Origin: Vicingaceae bacterium
GTDB lineage: Bacteria > Bacteroidota > Bacteroidia > Flavobacteriales_E > Vicingaceae
Reading direction: 5' to 3'
Assembly: GCA_019429185.1 (NCBI GenBank)
Contig: JAHYJH010000021.1
Coordinates: 1-33,160 of the forward strand
Length of the DNA: 33,160 nt
A model generated the notes under the pieces. The model searched no databases and had not been told where the DNA came from. It worked only from the letters and a program-made list of their open reading frames with translations. Shown piece by piece: positions 7,839 to 15,678 of the stretch. The position numbers and the translations under genes were made by a program. Each line of letters opens with the position of its first letter. Within the stretch, counting starts at the first letter, position 1.

Positions 7839-8078
7839 ATGAGTACTTATACCCAAATACTCTACCAAATTGTATTTAGTACTAAATACAGAGAACCTAC
7901 ATTCATTAAGAATAACAGAGATGAACTATTCAAATATATTTGGGGTGTACTAAAAAACAAAAAATGTCATTTATATCGAATAAATGGAGTTGAAGATCAT
8001 TTACACATTGTTACACAAGTTTCATTATCATCACTGGTAAAGGACATTAAAGTATCGAGTTCTTTGACAGCATTATGA
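7839..8078 (+). pseudogene. Truncated IS200-like REP-associated tyrosine transposase (RAYT)
   Basis: Only about the first half of an IS200/Y1 (TnpA_REP-type) transposase remains: 79 residues starting MSTYTQILYQIVFSTKYR, with the metal-binding HUH-type motif EDHLHI near residue 51. Complete relatives are roughly 140-150 residues and carry the catalytic tyrosine in the missing C-terminal half, so this copy should be inactive. The homology fails around KVSSSLTAL, and the TGA is the last base triplet before the dapF stop on the other strand. The ATG follows an A-run 16 nt after the last hairpin. Confidence 0.85.
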
Positions 8079-8852
8079 CTACAGAAAGGAAATTTCTCCT
8101 TTAAAAACCATTTCGGCAGGTCCAATTAGCCATATATCGGTAAATTTAGTCGCATCTCTTTTAAAGGCAACTTTTAACAAACCACCTTGTGTTTGAATTT
8201 CTATTTTTGATGCCCCTAATTGTTGTTGGTCAGCAATGCTCAACGCTACTGCGGTTACTCCTGTTCCGCAAGAAAGTGTTTCATCTTCCACTCCTCTTTC
8301 ATAAGTGCGAAGGGTTATTTTACCATTTTTTTGTTCCACAAAATTAACATTAGTTCCTTCGTTTTTAAACCTTTTGTTGTAACGAATTGCTGCTCCTTGC
8401 TCTTTAACATTGAGTGTTTGCAAGTTATCTGTTTGAATGATATAATGCGGAGATCCTGTGTGAATAAAGTAATAATCCGCTCCTTTTTCTATGTTTTCCA
8501 CATCGTGCATTTTCAAACTCACTTCTCCATTTTTGTTTATCCATGCTTCATGCTCTCCATCGGTTGATAAAAAATAAGCCTGACTTTCAATGATTTCTAA
8601 ATACTTAGCAAAAGCAACAGCACATCTGCTTCCGTTTCCACAAAAACTTTTAGAGCCATCGGCATTAAAATATATCATTTCAAAATCAAATTCATTGTGG
8701 TTTTCAATTAAAATTAACCCATCTGCTCCAATGCCAAATTTTCGATTACATAGTTGTTGCACCAACTGAATGTTTGTTTTATCAAACACATTGCTCCGAT
8801 TATCTATCATCACAAAATCGTTTCCTGTTCCTTGGTATTTATAGAAGTTCAT
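8079..8852 (-). CDS. dapF: Diaminopimelate epimerase
   Basis: A cofactor-independent cytoplasmic racemase that converts LL- to meso-diaminopimelate for lysine and peptidoglycan synthesis. The 257 residues start with the family signature YKYQGTGNDFVMID. Both catalytic cysteines are visible: C71 in SFCGNGSRC and C195 in ETLSCGTGVTAV. Length is normal (about 255-280). The ATG is 16 nt downstream of the glycosyltransferase stop on the same strand, so it is probably cotranscribed with it. The stop abuts the truncated transposase ORF with no intervening base. Confidence 0.96.
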   Translation of the reverse strand: MNFYKYQGTGNDFVMIDNRSNVFDKTNIQLVQQLCNRKFGIGADGLILIENHNEFDFEMIYFNADGSKSFCGNGSRCAVAFAKYLEIIESQAYFLSTDGEHEAWINKNGEVSLKMHDVENIEKGADYYFIHTGSPHYIIQTDNLQTLNVKEQGAAIRYNKRFKNEGTNVNFVEQKNGKITLRTYERGVEDETLSCGTGVTAVALSIADQQQLGASKIEIQTQGGLLKVAFKRDATKFTDIWLIGPAEMVFKGEISFL

Positions 8853-8868
8853 AAGGTTAAAATTTATC

Positions 8869-9999
8869 TTAAAGTGAGTTTTTTAAATTATAAATGGCTT
8901 CGGTTAATTTATTCCAATTGTATTTTTCTTTCTCTTGCTTAACTCCTTCAATAAAATCATTTTCTCTATGGTTATTAAAAAAATCAACTAAAGCATTTGC
9001 AACAGCATTAGCATTAGGCTCAACCACATAACCTACTTTTTGGTGAGGAACCATTTCTTTTAAACCTCCAACATCAGTAACCAACATGGGTTTATTAAAA
9101 TGATAAGCAATTTGAGTAACCCCACTTTGTGTTGCATTTCTGTAGGGTTGAGCCACAATATCAACAGCACAAAAATAATTTACTACTTGATTATCAGGAA
9201 TAAATTCATTTTTAAGGATAATATGCTCTTGAATATTTAATTTTTTCATTAAGTCGAGATAAGGTTGCTCATCTTCATAAAATTCTCCTGCAATAATTAG
9301 TTTTATGTTCGTTTTATCAATTCTTTCATCGGCAAAAGCTTCAAGTAAAATATCCAACCCTTTGTATTTTCTAATAATTCCAAAAAACAAAATATATTTA
9401 AAATTAGAAGCTAAGTTAAGAGCCTGCTGGGCATTACTTTTTGATTTTTCACCGCCAAAATTATCATACAACGGATGTGGAGATATTTTTTTAGGTTTGA
9501 AAGGTGCAAAATTATTCAAATCGTCAAACACACGTTGCGATAACACTAAAAATGCGTCCATTTTAGAAGTAAATAATTTTGTTAAACACCTGTCTCCTAT
9601 TCTTTTTTCGTGAGGAATAATGTTATGAGTAAGAGCAATACATTTAGTTATTTTATTTTTTTTTGAAATGGATGCAATTGTTCCAAAACAAGGAGCCATA
9701 AAAGGCATCCAGTAATTAAAAATTACCATGTCAGGTTGACGTTGTTTGAGTTGCTTCCCTACTTTTATCCACGAAAATGGATTTATTGAATTTATTTTTC
9801 TAGAAATGCTTAAATCATTAATGCTATTTGAATCAGAAAATTGTGTTTTACCAGGAAATAAAAAACTTGGATATTGAAGTGTGAATGTGATTATTTCAAC
9901 TTCGTGTTTTTCTTGAATAAATTGTTGTGCTAATCGTTCCGTAAAAAGTGCAATTCCTCCTCGATACGGATAGGCTGGACCTATAATTACAATTTTCAT
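8869..9999 (-). CDS. GT4-type glycosyltransferase (GT-B fold)
   Basis: A 376-residue retaining glycosyltransferase. The N-terminal acceptor domain opens MKIVIIGPAYPYRGGIALFTERLA, with the Gly-rich loop typical of GT4 enzymes. The C-terminal nucleotide-sugar domain (about 195-350) includes ILFFGIIRKYKGLDILLEAF and TQSGVTQIAYHFNKPMLVTD. Such enzymes build lipopolysaccharide or capsule chains at the cytoplasmic face, but donor and acceptor are unknown here. The ATG overlaps the stop of the broken ORF6N gene as TAATG, and dapF follows after 16 nt. Confidence 0.9.
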   Translation of the reverse strand: MKIVIIGPAYPYRGGIALFTERLAQQFIQEKHEVEIITFTLQYPSFLFPGKTQFSDSNSINDLSISRKINSINPFSWIKVGKQLKQRQPDMVIFNYWMPFMAPCFGTIASISKKNKITKCIALTHNIIPHEKRIGDRCLTKLFTSKMDAFLVLSQRVFDDLNNFAPFKPKKISPHPLYDNFGGEKSKSNAQQALNLASNFKYILFFGIIRKYKGLDILLEAFADERIDKTNIKLIIAGEFYEDEQPYLDLMKKLNIQEHIILKNEFIPDNQVVNYFCAVDIVAQPYRNATQSGVTQIAYHFNKPMLVTDVGGLKEMVPHQKVGYVVEPNANAVANALVDFFNNHRENDFIEGVKQEKEKYNWNKLTEAIYNLKNSL

Positions 10000-10555
10000 T
10001 AGGGCGTGTTTTTGTTTTTCTTAAATCCTATTGGTACTCTTGGCTCTTGTGGCGAATGGAGTAATTGTTTTAATGCTTTAAAAATTAGCTGTATTTCTTC
10101 TTCGTGCTTGTTAGTTTTATCGTCTTGCGTAATTACTCTTTTTTCTAACTGCTCCATTTTTAATAAAACCTCTGTATTTGTTAAAAAAACTTCTCGTATT
10201 CTAGTAAAAATACGGATGATTTGTATGTTTACTTCTATGGCTGTTTCACTATTTAAAACACTTGATAACATCGCCACTCCTTGTTCTGTAAAAACATTTG
10301 GCAATTTTCGTAATCCCATTTTCTCTTTATTGGATGTCGCATTTTGCAACTTCCAATTTTCTAACTCTTCTTCGGTTAATTGAAACATAAAATCGCTAGG
10401 AAAACGTTTCTCATTACGTTTAACGGCTTGGTTTAAAACTCTGGTTTCTACCCATACATTTCAGCTAAATCTCTATCCAACATCACTTTTTTACCCCGAA
10501 TGTGGTAAATTTTATTGATTACTGTTTCGTCTGTTATTGTTACTGATTTACTCAT
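9999..10555 (-). pseudogene. ORF6N-domain protein, frameshifted
   Basis: The first codons (ATG at 10555) give MSKSVTITDETVINKIYHIR and lead into the ORF6N-domain phrase LDRDLAEMYG, after which the frame hits TAG at about 10460. One base added there restores the expected VETRVLNQAVKRNEKRFP and joins the long downstream frame (MFQLTEEELENWK, then FTEQGVAMLSSVL), which runs to 9999. ORF6N proteins are small DNA-binding proteins found in phage and mobile contexts and often stand alone in Bacteroidota. The C-terminal part has a predicted coiled coil. The lesion is a single missing base in a short G run; a sequencing error is possible. Confidence 0.85.
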
Positions 10556-10590
10556 TTATTTTTATTGATATGGTATTATTTACCAAAGAT

Positions 10591-10625
10591 AAAATTGGAT
10601 ATCACAGATTGTGATATCCAATTTT
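10591..10625. terminator. 16-bp perfect hairpin, likely terminator for the GT2 gene
   Basis: AAAATTGGATATCACA and its exact complement flank a 3-nt loop. On the minus strand the stem follows the GT2 stop by 30 nt and ends in TTTT, and the plus strand also ends in TTTT, so it could terminate in both directions. It separates the GT2 gene from the ORF6N/GT4/dapF run. Confidence 0.7.
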
Positions 10626-10655
10626 CTAATACTTTTACTACAAGTTCAATTCATT

Positions 10656-11618
10656 TTATATTTCTTTCTCAATTTGGTAATTGTTTCTGTGAGGGGAACT
10701 TCTAGAAACAAGTTCTCCTAAAAAGCCTGCAATAAACAATAAAGAACCTATTATCATTGCTGTTAATGAGATATAGAAATAAGGATTATCTGTTACCAAA
10801 ATGGCTTTTACTCCTTTACTTAAATAATACAGTTTTGATATTCCTATATACAATGCACTTAAAAAACCTATCACAAACATTAATGTGCCTAATGAACCAA
10901 ACAAGTGCATGGGGCGTTTTCCAAAACGAGCTATAAAGGTTATTGAAAGTAAATCTAAAAAACCATTAATGAATCGCTCTAATCCAAATTTTGTAACACC
11001 ATATTTCCGCTCTTGATGATGTACCACTTTTTCAGTTATTTTTTCAAATCCTGCCCATTTAGCAATAACTGGAATGTAGCGATGCATTTCTCCATAAACT
11101 TCTATGTTTTTTATTACATCTTTTTTATAGGCTTTTAGTCCGCAATTAAAATCATGCAAATTTTTAATTCCCGACATTTTACGTGTTGCAGCATTAAACA
11201 ACTTGGTTGGAATGGTCTTGGTTATTGGGTCGTAGCGTTTTTTCTTCCATCCAGAAACTAAATCCCATCCTTCTTCAACTATCATTTTATACAACTCGGG
11301 CAATTCATCTGGACTATCTTGTAAATCGGCATCCATAGTAAAAACAACATTTCCGTTTGCTGCAGCAAAACCAACATTTAATCCTGCTGATTTACCATAA
11401 TTTCTTCTAAATTTTATGGCTCTAATGTTTGGATTTAATACTTTTAATTGTTCAATCACTTGCCAAGAGTTGTCTTTACTACCATCGTCAATAAAAAGAA
11501 TTTCATAGCTATAGTTATTAACTTGCATCACATTAGCAATCCATTCGGCTAATTCGGGTAACGATTCCTCTTCATTAAAAAGTGGGATTACTATAGATAT
11601 GTCTAAAGTTTCATTCAT
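10656..11618 (-). CDS. GT2 glycosyltransferase, DPM1/GtrB-like membrane enzyme
   Basis: A 320-residue inverting GT-A enzyme of the polyprenyl-phosphate sugar synthase kind (DPM1, ArnC, GtrB). Residues 44-47 are DDGS and the metal-binding DXD-type motif is DADLQD at 96-101. Two C-terminal membrane helices (about 235-260 and 272-300) anchor it, as in GtrB-like proteins. It probably loads a sugar on undecaprenyl phosphate for envelope or O-antigen modification; the sugar is unknown. It is monocistronic, with a TAnnTTTG box only 7 nt before the ATG and a strong hairpin after the stop. Confidence 0.92.
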   Translation of the reverse strand: MNETLDISIVIPLFNEEESLPELAEWIANVMQVNNYSYEILFIDDGSKDNSWQVIEQLKVLNPNIRAIKFRRNYGKSAGLNVGFAAANGNVVFTMDADLQDSPDELPELYKMIVEEGWDLVSGWKKKRYDPITKTIPTKLFNAATRKMSGIKNLHDFNCGLKAYKKDVIKNIEVYGEMHRYIPVIAKWAGFEKITEKVVHHQERKYGVTKFGLERFINGFLDLLSITFIARFGKRPMHLFGSLGTLMFVIGFLSALYIGISKLYYLSKGVKAILVTDNPYFYISLTAMIIGSLLFIAGFLGELVSRSSPHRNNYQIEKEI

Positions 11619-11625
11619 GAGGGTT

Positions 11626-11633
11626 CAAAGATA
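11626..11633 (-). promoter_or_regulatory. -7 box (TATCTTTG) for the GT2 gene
   Basis: The minus strand has TATCTTTG with only 7 nt to the ATG at 11618. If transcription starts 4-7 nt past the box, as at the SRP gene next door, the mRNA would be nearly leaderless. Confidence 0.5.
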
Positions 11634-11686
11634 ATAAAAGAATAATTTTATTTCTGTTTTACTCCTTTAGATTTAAAAGTTATTTA

Positions 11687-11694
11687 TACTTTTG
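11687..11694 (+). promoter_or_regulatory. -7 box (TACTTTTG) for SRP RNA
   Basis: TACTTTTG matches TAnnTTTG exactly and sits 4 nt before the GGGCAAG that opens the closing stem of the RNA. Confidence 0.7.
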
Positions 11695-11698
11695 CAAC

Positions 11699-11800
11699 GG
11701 GCAAGTCTTATACGACCAGCTCCTGCTGAACTTCCCCAGGCTGGGAACAGAGCAAGGATATGCGGTTGAGCGGTGCGATGTAAGTAGCTTGCCCACTTTT
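11699..11800 (+). ncRNA. ffs: Signal recognition particle RNA, bacterial small (4.5S) type
   Basis: The apical domain is clear. CAGG (11737-11740), then CTG-GGAA-CAG (a GNRA-type tetraloop on a 3-bp stem, 11741-11750), then AGCA and AGG (11751-11757) reproduce the helix 8 core that binds Ffh. The ends pair as GGGCAAG (11699-11705) with CTTGCCC (11788-11794), followed directly by ACTTTTTT as a terminator tail. Total length of about 100 nt fits the bacterial small SRP RNA. A strong -7 box stands just upstream. No protein gene overlaps it. The RNA scaffolds Ffh and FtsY for co-translational membrane targeting. Gene ends are estimated from the pairing. Confidence 0.9.
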
Positions 11801-11932
11801 TTCTCTCCTTTTTTTCTTTTATACAAGCATTTATTTTTAGTTGGTTTTAGTATATTACGTGTACAACAACTATTCATTTATCATTATCACAACAAGACCT
11901 CCAAGGTTTTGAAAATAATATTATCTATGGAT

Positions 11933-12199
11933 ATAAACCTCCAAGGTTTTCAAAACCTTGGAGGTTTATAGAAAATCGAAATAAAATAATAACATTTTTG
12001 ATTGTTCTTTCGTATAACACAACCCACACGCTTAATTTTTATAAACAATTTAAATATATGGATAGAAACCTCCATAAACCTCCAAGGTTTTCAAAACCTT
12101 GGAGGTCTATAGAAAATCGAAATAAAATAATAACATTTCTGATTGCTCTTTCGTATAACACAACCCACACGCTTAATTTTTATAAACAATTTAAATATA
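11933..12199. repeat. Direct 126-bp duplication carrying a long palindrome
   Basis: Copy 1 (11933-12058) and copy 2 (12074-12199) are about 126 bp each, differ at only a few bases, and are separated by 15 bp. Each opens with an inverted repeat (AACCTCCAAGGTTTT, one C, AAAACCTTGGAGGTT) that is perfect over 18 bp in copy 1 and has one mismatch in copy 2. A third, half copy of the palindrome is at about 11897-11915. The right part of copy 2 ends 6 nt before the ATG at 12206, so the duplication includes the upstream region of that gene. The palindrome resembles a repeat common between genes in Bacteroidota. Confidence 0.85.
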
Positions 12200-12205
12200 A
12201 CTGTT

Positions 12206-12667
12206 ATGAAAAAATATGCAATGTTGTTCTGTACTGTTTTATTTTCAGTATGTTGCGTTTATAGTCAAATTAATTTCACTGGGTACTTAACAGATGAAGA
12301 AAATAACAAACTAAAAGATGTAACCCTCAATATTTATGATCAAAATGAATTAATTTCTACAGAAATAGTTTCAAAGAAATTCTCTTCTAATCTAAATATT
12401 AACACTTATTACACGCTAGAATTGGTTAAGGATGGTTTTTACACTAAACGTATTGCTATTTCAACTTTTGGAGCTAAAAACACAACAGAACCTTTTCTTT
12501 TTGCTGTTGAAATGTTAATGAAGCAACAAGGTAAAGATAATTTAGACACTGATTTTCCATCTGCATTAATTGAATATCAAAAAAATAAACAGTGTTTTAG
12601 TTACAATGCTTCCTATGCTAAAAATTTAAAGAAGGCTCAGGAAGAAATATTGGTTGAAAAAGAATAA
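12206..12667 (+). CDS. Small secreted protein with carboxypeptidase-regulatory-like fold
   Basis: A 153-residue protein with a signal peptide (MKKYAMLFCTVLFSVCC, VYSQ) and probable cleavage after the Ser-Gln region. The body begins INFTGYLTDEENNKLKDV, which is the usual opening of CarboxypepD_reg-like beta-sandwich domains in Bacteroidota secreted proteins. The C-terminal third is charged and lacks a type IX sorting domain. The ATG at 12206 was chosen because it gives the signal peptide; the upstream in-frame start has a non-signal sequence. Its stop is directly adjacent to the hemD stop on the opposite strand. Function unknown. Confidence 0.75.
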   Translation: MKKYAMLFCTVLFSVCCVYSQINFTGYLTDEENNKLKDVTLNIYDQNELISTEIVSKKFSSNLNINTYYTLELVKDGFYTKRIAISTFGAKNTTEPFLFAVEMLMKQQGKDNLDTDFPSALIEYQKNKQCFSYNASYAKNLKKAQEEILVEKE

Positions 12668-13387
12668 TCAACGTAACAACATTTTAATAGCATCTATCAT
12701 TCCATCTGTTGTGTATTCAGAGGCAACAGCATCAATCCTTAAATTGTTTTTTTGAGCTACTTTTGCTGTTTCAGGACCAATATAGATAAGTGATGTATTA
12801 TTTGTTGGAATGTTAAGTTTTAGAAATGCATTCACACAAGAGGCACTTGTAAACGTAATAAAGTCAAGAGGTTGGCTAAGAAGTTGTTTTAATTCTTCTT
12901 TGGTATAAAAAATAGGTGTGTTTTGATATGTTTTTATCGAAAATACCTGAGCTGCACGTTGTTTTAATTGATTAATTAAATTATCGTTAGCTAATTCAGA
13001 TAAGGGTATGAAAATTTTTTCATTTGGAAGTATGGAGATTTCTTTTCCCAACACAGCAGCTTTAAATTCTTTAGGCATAAAATCTACATTCAATCCCAGT
13101 TTTTCTACTGTTTCTTTTGTTTTTTGCCCAACAACAGCAATTTTTGCTTTAAATAAGTCTTTTCTAATAACTTCAAAAAAAGTAATTACAGCATTATAGC
13201 TTGTAAAAACAACCCAATCAAATTGATGTTGATTAAAAATAAGTTGTAGTTCTTTTTTATTAATAGCTTCCAACTGAATTAAAGGTAAAGAAATTACCTT
13301 TGCACCCAATGCTTTTAATTGATTTGAGAATAAGACTGATTGAGCTTTTGGTCTTGTAATTAATATAGTTTTATCTTTAAGAAACAT
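12668..13387 (-). CDS. hemD: Uroporphyrinogen-III synthase
   Basis: HemD closes hydroxymethylbilane to uroporphyrinogen III with inversion of ring D. The 239-residue reading begins MFLKDKTILITRPKAQS, a typical HemD opening. Other family-like parts are DWVVFTSYNAVITFF, IAVVGQKTKETV and FITFTSASCVNAF; the family has low sequence conservation, so context helps. The start at 13387 was preferred to an in-frame ATG 18 codons earlier, which would extend deep into the hemC part with a Lys/Leu-rich non-homologous segment. It overlaps the hemA-hemC stop by 11 nt and is clearly cotranscribed with it. Confidence 0.9.
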   Translation of the reverse strand: MFLKDKTILITRPKAQSVLFSNQLKALGAKVISLPLIQLEAINKKELQLIFNQHQFDWVVFTSYNAVITFFEVIRKDLFKAKIAVVGQKTKETVEKLGLNVDFMPKEFKAAVLGKEISILPNEKIFIPLSELANDNLINQLKQRAAQVFSIKTYQNTPIFYTKEELKQLLSQPLDFITFTSASCVNAFLKLNIPTNNTSLIYIGPETAKVAQKNNLRIDAVASEYTTDGMIDAIKMLLR

Positions 13388-15560
13388 TAGCAAAAAGTGC
13401 TTTTTTTTTGAGTTCAACTTCATCTTTAAGAGCAAGAGCAAGTTGTCTTGCTAAAGTTCTTTTATCATTTATACTTCCACTTATTGTTTTTCTTGCAAAA
13501 AAATCACCGTCTTTTGTTGCAAAAATGCCTTCAATTTTAATTTCCGTTTCTGTTGCTTGAGCATAGGCTGCCATTGGCAAATTACAGCCTCCTCCTAGTG
13601 CAATTAAGAAAGCTCTTTCTGCATCGGCAGCATCTTTTGTGGGTTGGTGCGATAATTTTTTTACTAAATCATAGATATAACCGTCTTTATCTATCATTTC
13701 TATGGCTAAAATTCCTTGTCCAACAGCAGGAAGCATAACATCAGTATCGAAAATTTCAGTTGCAACATCTATCATATTCATTTTCTGAAGACCCGTTGCT
13801 GCTAAAATAATAGCATCATAATTTCCTTTCTCCATTTGTGCAATTCTTCCATCCACATTTCCCTGAATGAATTTATACTCTAAATCAGGTCGTGTTTGTT
13901 GCAACTGAACACTTCTTCTTAAACTTCCTGTTCCAACTACAGCTCCTGGTGGTAATTCCTTCAATGTTTTTCCAGATTTTGAAATAAGCACATCTCTAAC
14001 ATCTTTTCGTGGTGTAACAGTAATTACACGTAAGCCAAAAACATCTTCTGTAGGAACGTCCTTAAAACTATGCACAGCCACATCTATTTCTCCTGCCAAC
14101 ATGGCTCGTTGTAATGCTGATGTAAAAGCTCCTACTACACTAATATCTCCTTCATCACCACTGGTTTTAATAATTTTCGTTTCAAACTCATAAGTCGGTT
14201 CCAATTTCATTAACTGTTCAACAATCCAATTGGTTTGAGTAAGAGCTAATTTGCTTCCTCGAGTACCAACAACTATTTTTCGTTTTGGAACAAAAATATC
14301 CACACCATTAACCGCTAAGATATTTTTAGCTGTATTAATAGGACTGTCTGTTTGATGAAGATTTTGGGCTATTTCTTTAATTGCTTCAATTGATGGTTTT
14401 GATATTTTTCGAAGTAATCGATGTGTGAATCTTTTTAATACTATTTCTGTGTGCTTGTCGATATCGCCTAATTTTGGAAATAACCATTTTAACTCTTCGT
14501 TTCTAATGTCATCTAAATTATTCCAATAAGCCTCAATAACTGGAGCTACTTTTCTGTTTTTTAGCCAAACAGAAAACCAATCTACTTCCTGATTAACAAT
14601 GGTTCTTGCCATGGGAATTTCATCGTATCTTTTCAGCAAACCTTTGTATGTTATTTTTTTAATATCATCTAAATCGAATAGTTTAATGTTATCATGTTCT
14701 TTTAGGTTCGGATTAAAGTTTCGAGGAACACCGAAATCTAAAAATAATTTACATCCTCCAGATTGGAGTGCAAAATTTGCTCTAGGGCATTTACTTTCCG
14801 CCATAGTTTCTTCATGAAGTAGGTTTATTTCTCCTTGAGTTCCTCCAACAATAATATTCGCTTCAGAAAGTGCTGCATGAATTTGATCCATTTGAACAGC
14901 TTCTCCATTCCACTCTAATGCCATCTCTTTAGCTCTTTCAAAATCGTGGCTGGCAACATATAATTTTTTGATTTTAGTTCTATCCAATACTGTGTTTACT
15001 AAATTTGCCATGTTACCTGTTCCTATGAGTAAAAAAACAGATTCTTCAAATTTATATCCTTCTTGTTCTATCAATTCAAAACCAACAGTTGCTAATGAAG
15101 CAGAAAATTTTCCTATATTGGTTTCTTGTCTTACTTTTTTCCCTGTATGAATTGCATGCCGAATAAGCTCGTCCAATACTGGTCCTATGGTGTTTTCTTC
15201 TCTTGCCAACGCTAGAGCTTCTCTAATTTGACCAGTAATTTGATGCTCTCCAACAGCTTGAGACTCCAATCCGGCTGCAGTAGAAAATAAATTACGGATG
15301 GCAATTTCACTGTCTGGCAAAATAGATAAAAATTGACGATAATTGCCGAACTGATTAAAATATGCTAAAATAGCATCATTATTTTCGCCATAAGCATAAA
15401 TAGATAGTCTATTACATGTTGAAATTATAAAAATCTCTTCATAGTTTTTTTTAAGAAATTTTAGGGCTTCTTTGGTTTGTTCTTTATTAAGTGCTAATCG
15501 CTCTCTGATTGCAATAGAAGCAAACCTATGACTTAATTCAACTCCGATTATTTTGTTCAT
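13377..15560 (-). CDS. hemA-hemC: Fused glutamyl-tRNA reductase - hydroxymethylbilane synthase
   Basis: One continuous 727-residue frame encodes two heme-pathway enzymes. Residues about 1-400 are HemA, which reduces glutamyl-tRNA to glutamate semialdehyde: the catalytic Cys is C49 in STCNRLSIY, the NADPH-binding domain has LIGTGNMANLV, and the C-terminal dimerisation helices are present. After a linker of about 25 residues, residues about 426-727 are HemC: GTRGSKLALTQT near 432, catalytic Asp D501 in VHSFKDVPTE, and the dipyrromethane-binding C659 in GGGCNLPMA. The chain thus joins the first C5-pathway step and a later step, skipping HemL and HemB. The catalytic residues are intact. A -7 box is at 15602-15609, and hemD overlaps the 3' end. 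Confidence 0.95.
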   Translation of the reverse strand: MNKIIGVELSHRFASIAIRERLALNKEQTKEALKFLKKNYEEIFIISTCNRLSIYAYGENNDAILAYFNQFGNYRQFLSILPDSEIAIRNLFSTAAGLESQAVGEHQITGQIREALALAREENTIGPVLDELIRHAIHTGKKVRQETNIGKFSASLATVGFELIEQEGYKFEESVFLLIGTGNMANLVNTVLDRTKIKKLYVASHDFERAKEMALEWNGEAVQMDQIHAALSEANIIVGGTQGEINLLHEETMAESKCPRANFALQSGGCKLFLDFGVPRNFNPNLKEHDNIKLFDLDDIKKITYKGLLKRYDEIPMARTIVNQEVDWFSVWLKNRKVAPVIEAYWNNLDDIRNEELKWLFPKLGDIDKHTEIVLKRFTHRLLRKISKPSIEAIKEIAQNLHQTDSPINTAKNILAVNGVDIFVPKRKIVVGTRGSKLALTQTNWIVEQLMKLEPTYEFETKIIKTSGDEGDISVVGAFTSALQRAMLAGEIDVAVHSFKDVPTEDVFGLRVITVTPRKDVRDVLISKSGKTLKELPPGAVVGTGSLRRSVQLQQTRPDLEYKFIQGNVDGRIAQMEKGNYDAIILAATGLQKMNMIDVATEIFDTDVMLPAVGQGILAIEMIDKDGYIYDLVKKLSHQPTKDAADAERAFLIALGGGCNLPMAAYAQATETEIKIEGIFATKDGDFFARKTISGSINDKRTLARQLALALKDEVELKKKALFANVS

Positions 15561-15601
15561 TCTTCCGTTTCTTCTATTTAATTCTATTCTAAATAAGAAT
15601 G

Positions 15602-15609
15602 CAAATTTA
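15602..15609 (-). promoter_or_regulatory. -7 box (TAAATTTG) for hemA-hemC
   Basis: The minus strand reads TAAATTTG 41 nt before the hemA-hemC ATG. It lies downstream of the 84-bp inverted repeat, so the heme genes probably have a start independent of typA. Confidence 0.55.
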
Positions 15610-15678
15610 TTAAAAAATTTACGGGTAATACATGAATAAAGTCAATTCAATTGAAATTAATGAAAATAAATTGATTTT

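Noticed and set aside
11680-11877. Open frames overlapping the SRP RNA
   Set aside because: The region folds as SRP RNA with a promoter and terminator; the frames are incidental.
13388-13441. Longer hemD start 18 codons upstream
   Set aside because: The added residues are not HemD-like and derive from the overlapping hemC 3' end; the ATG at 13387 gives the family N-terminus.
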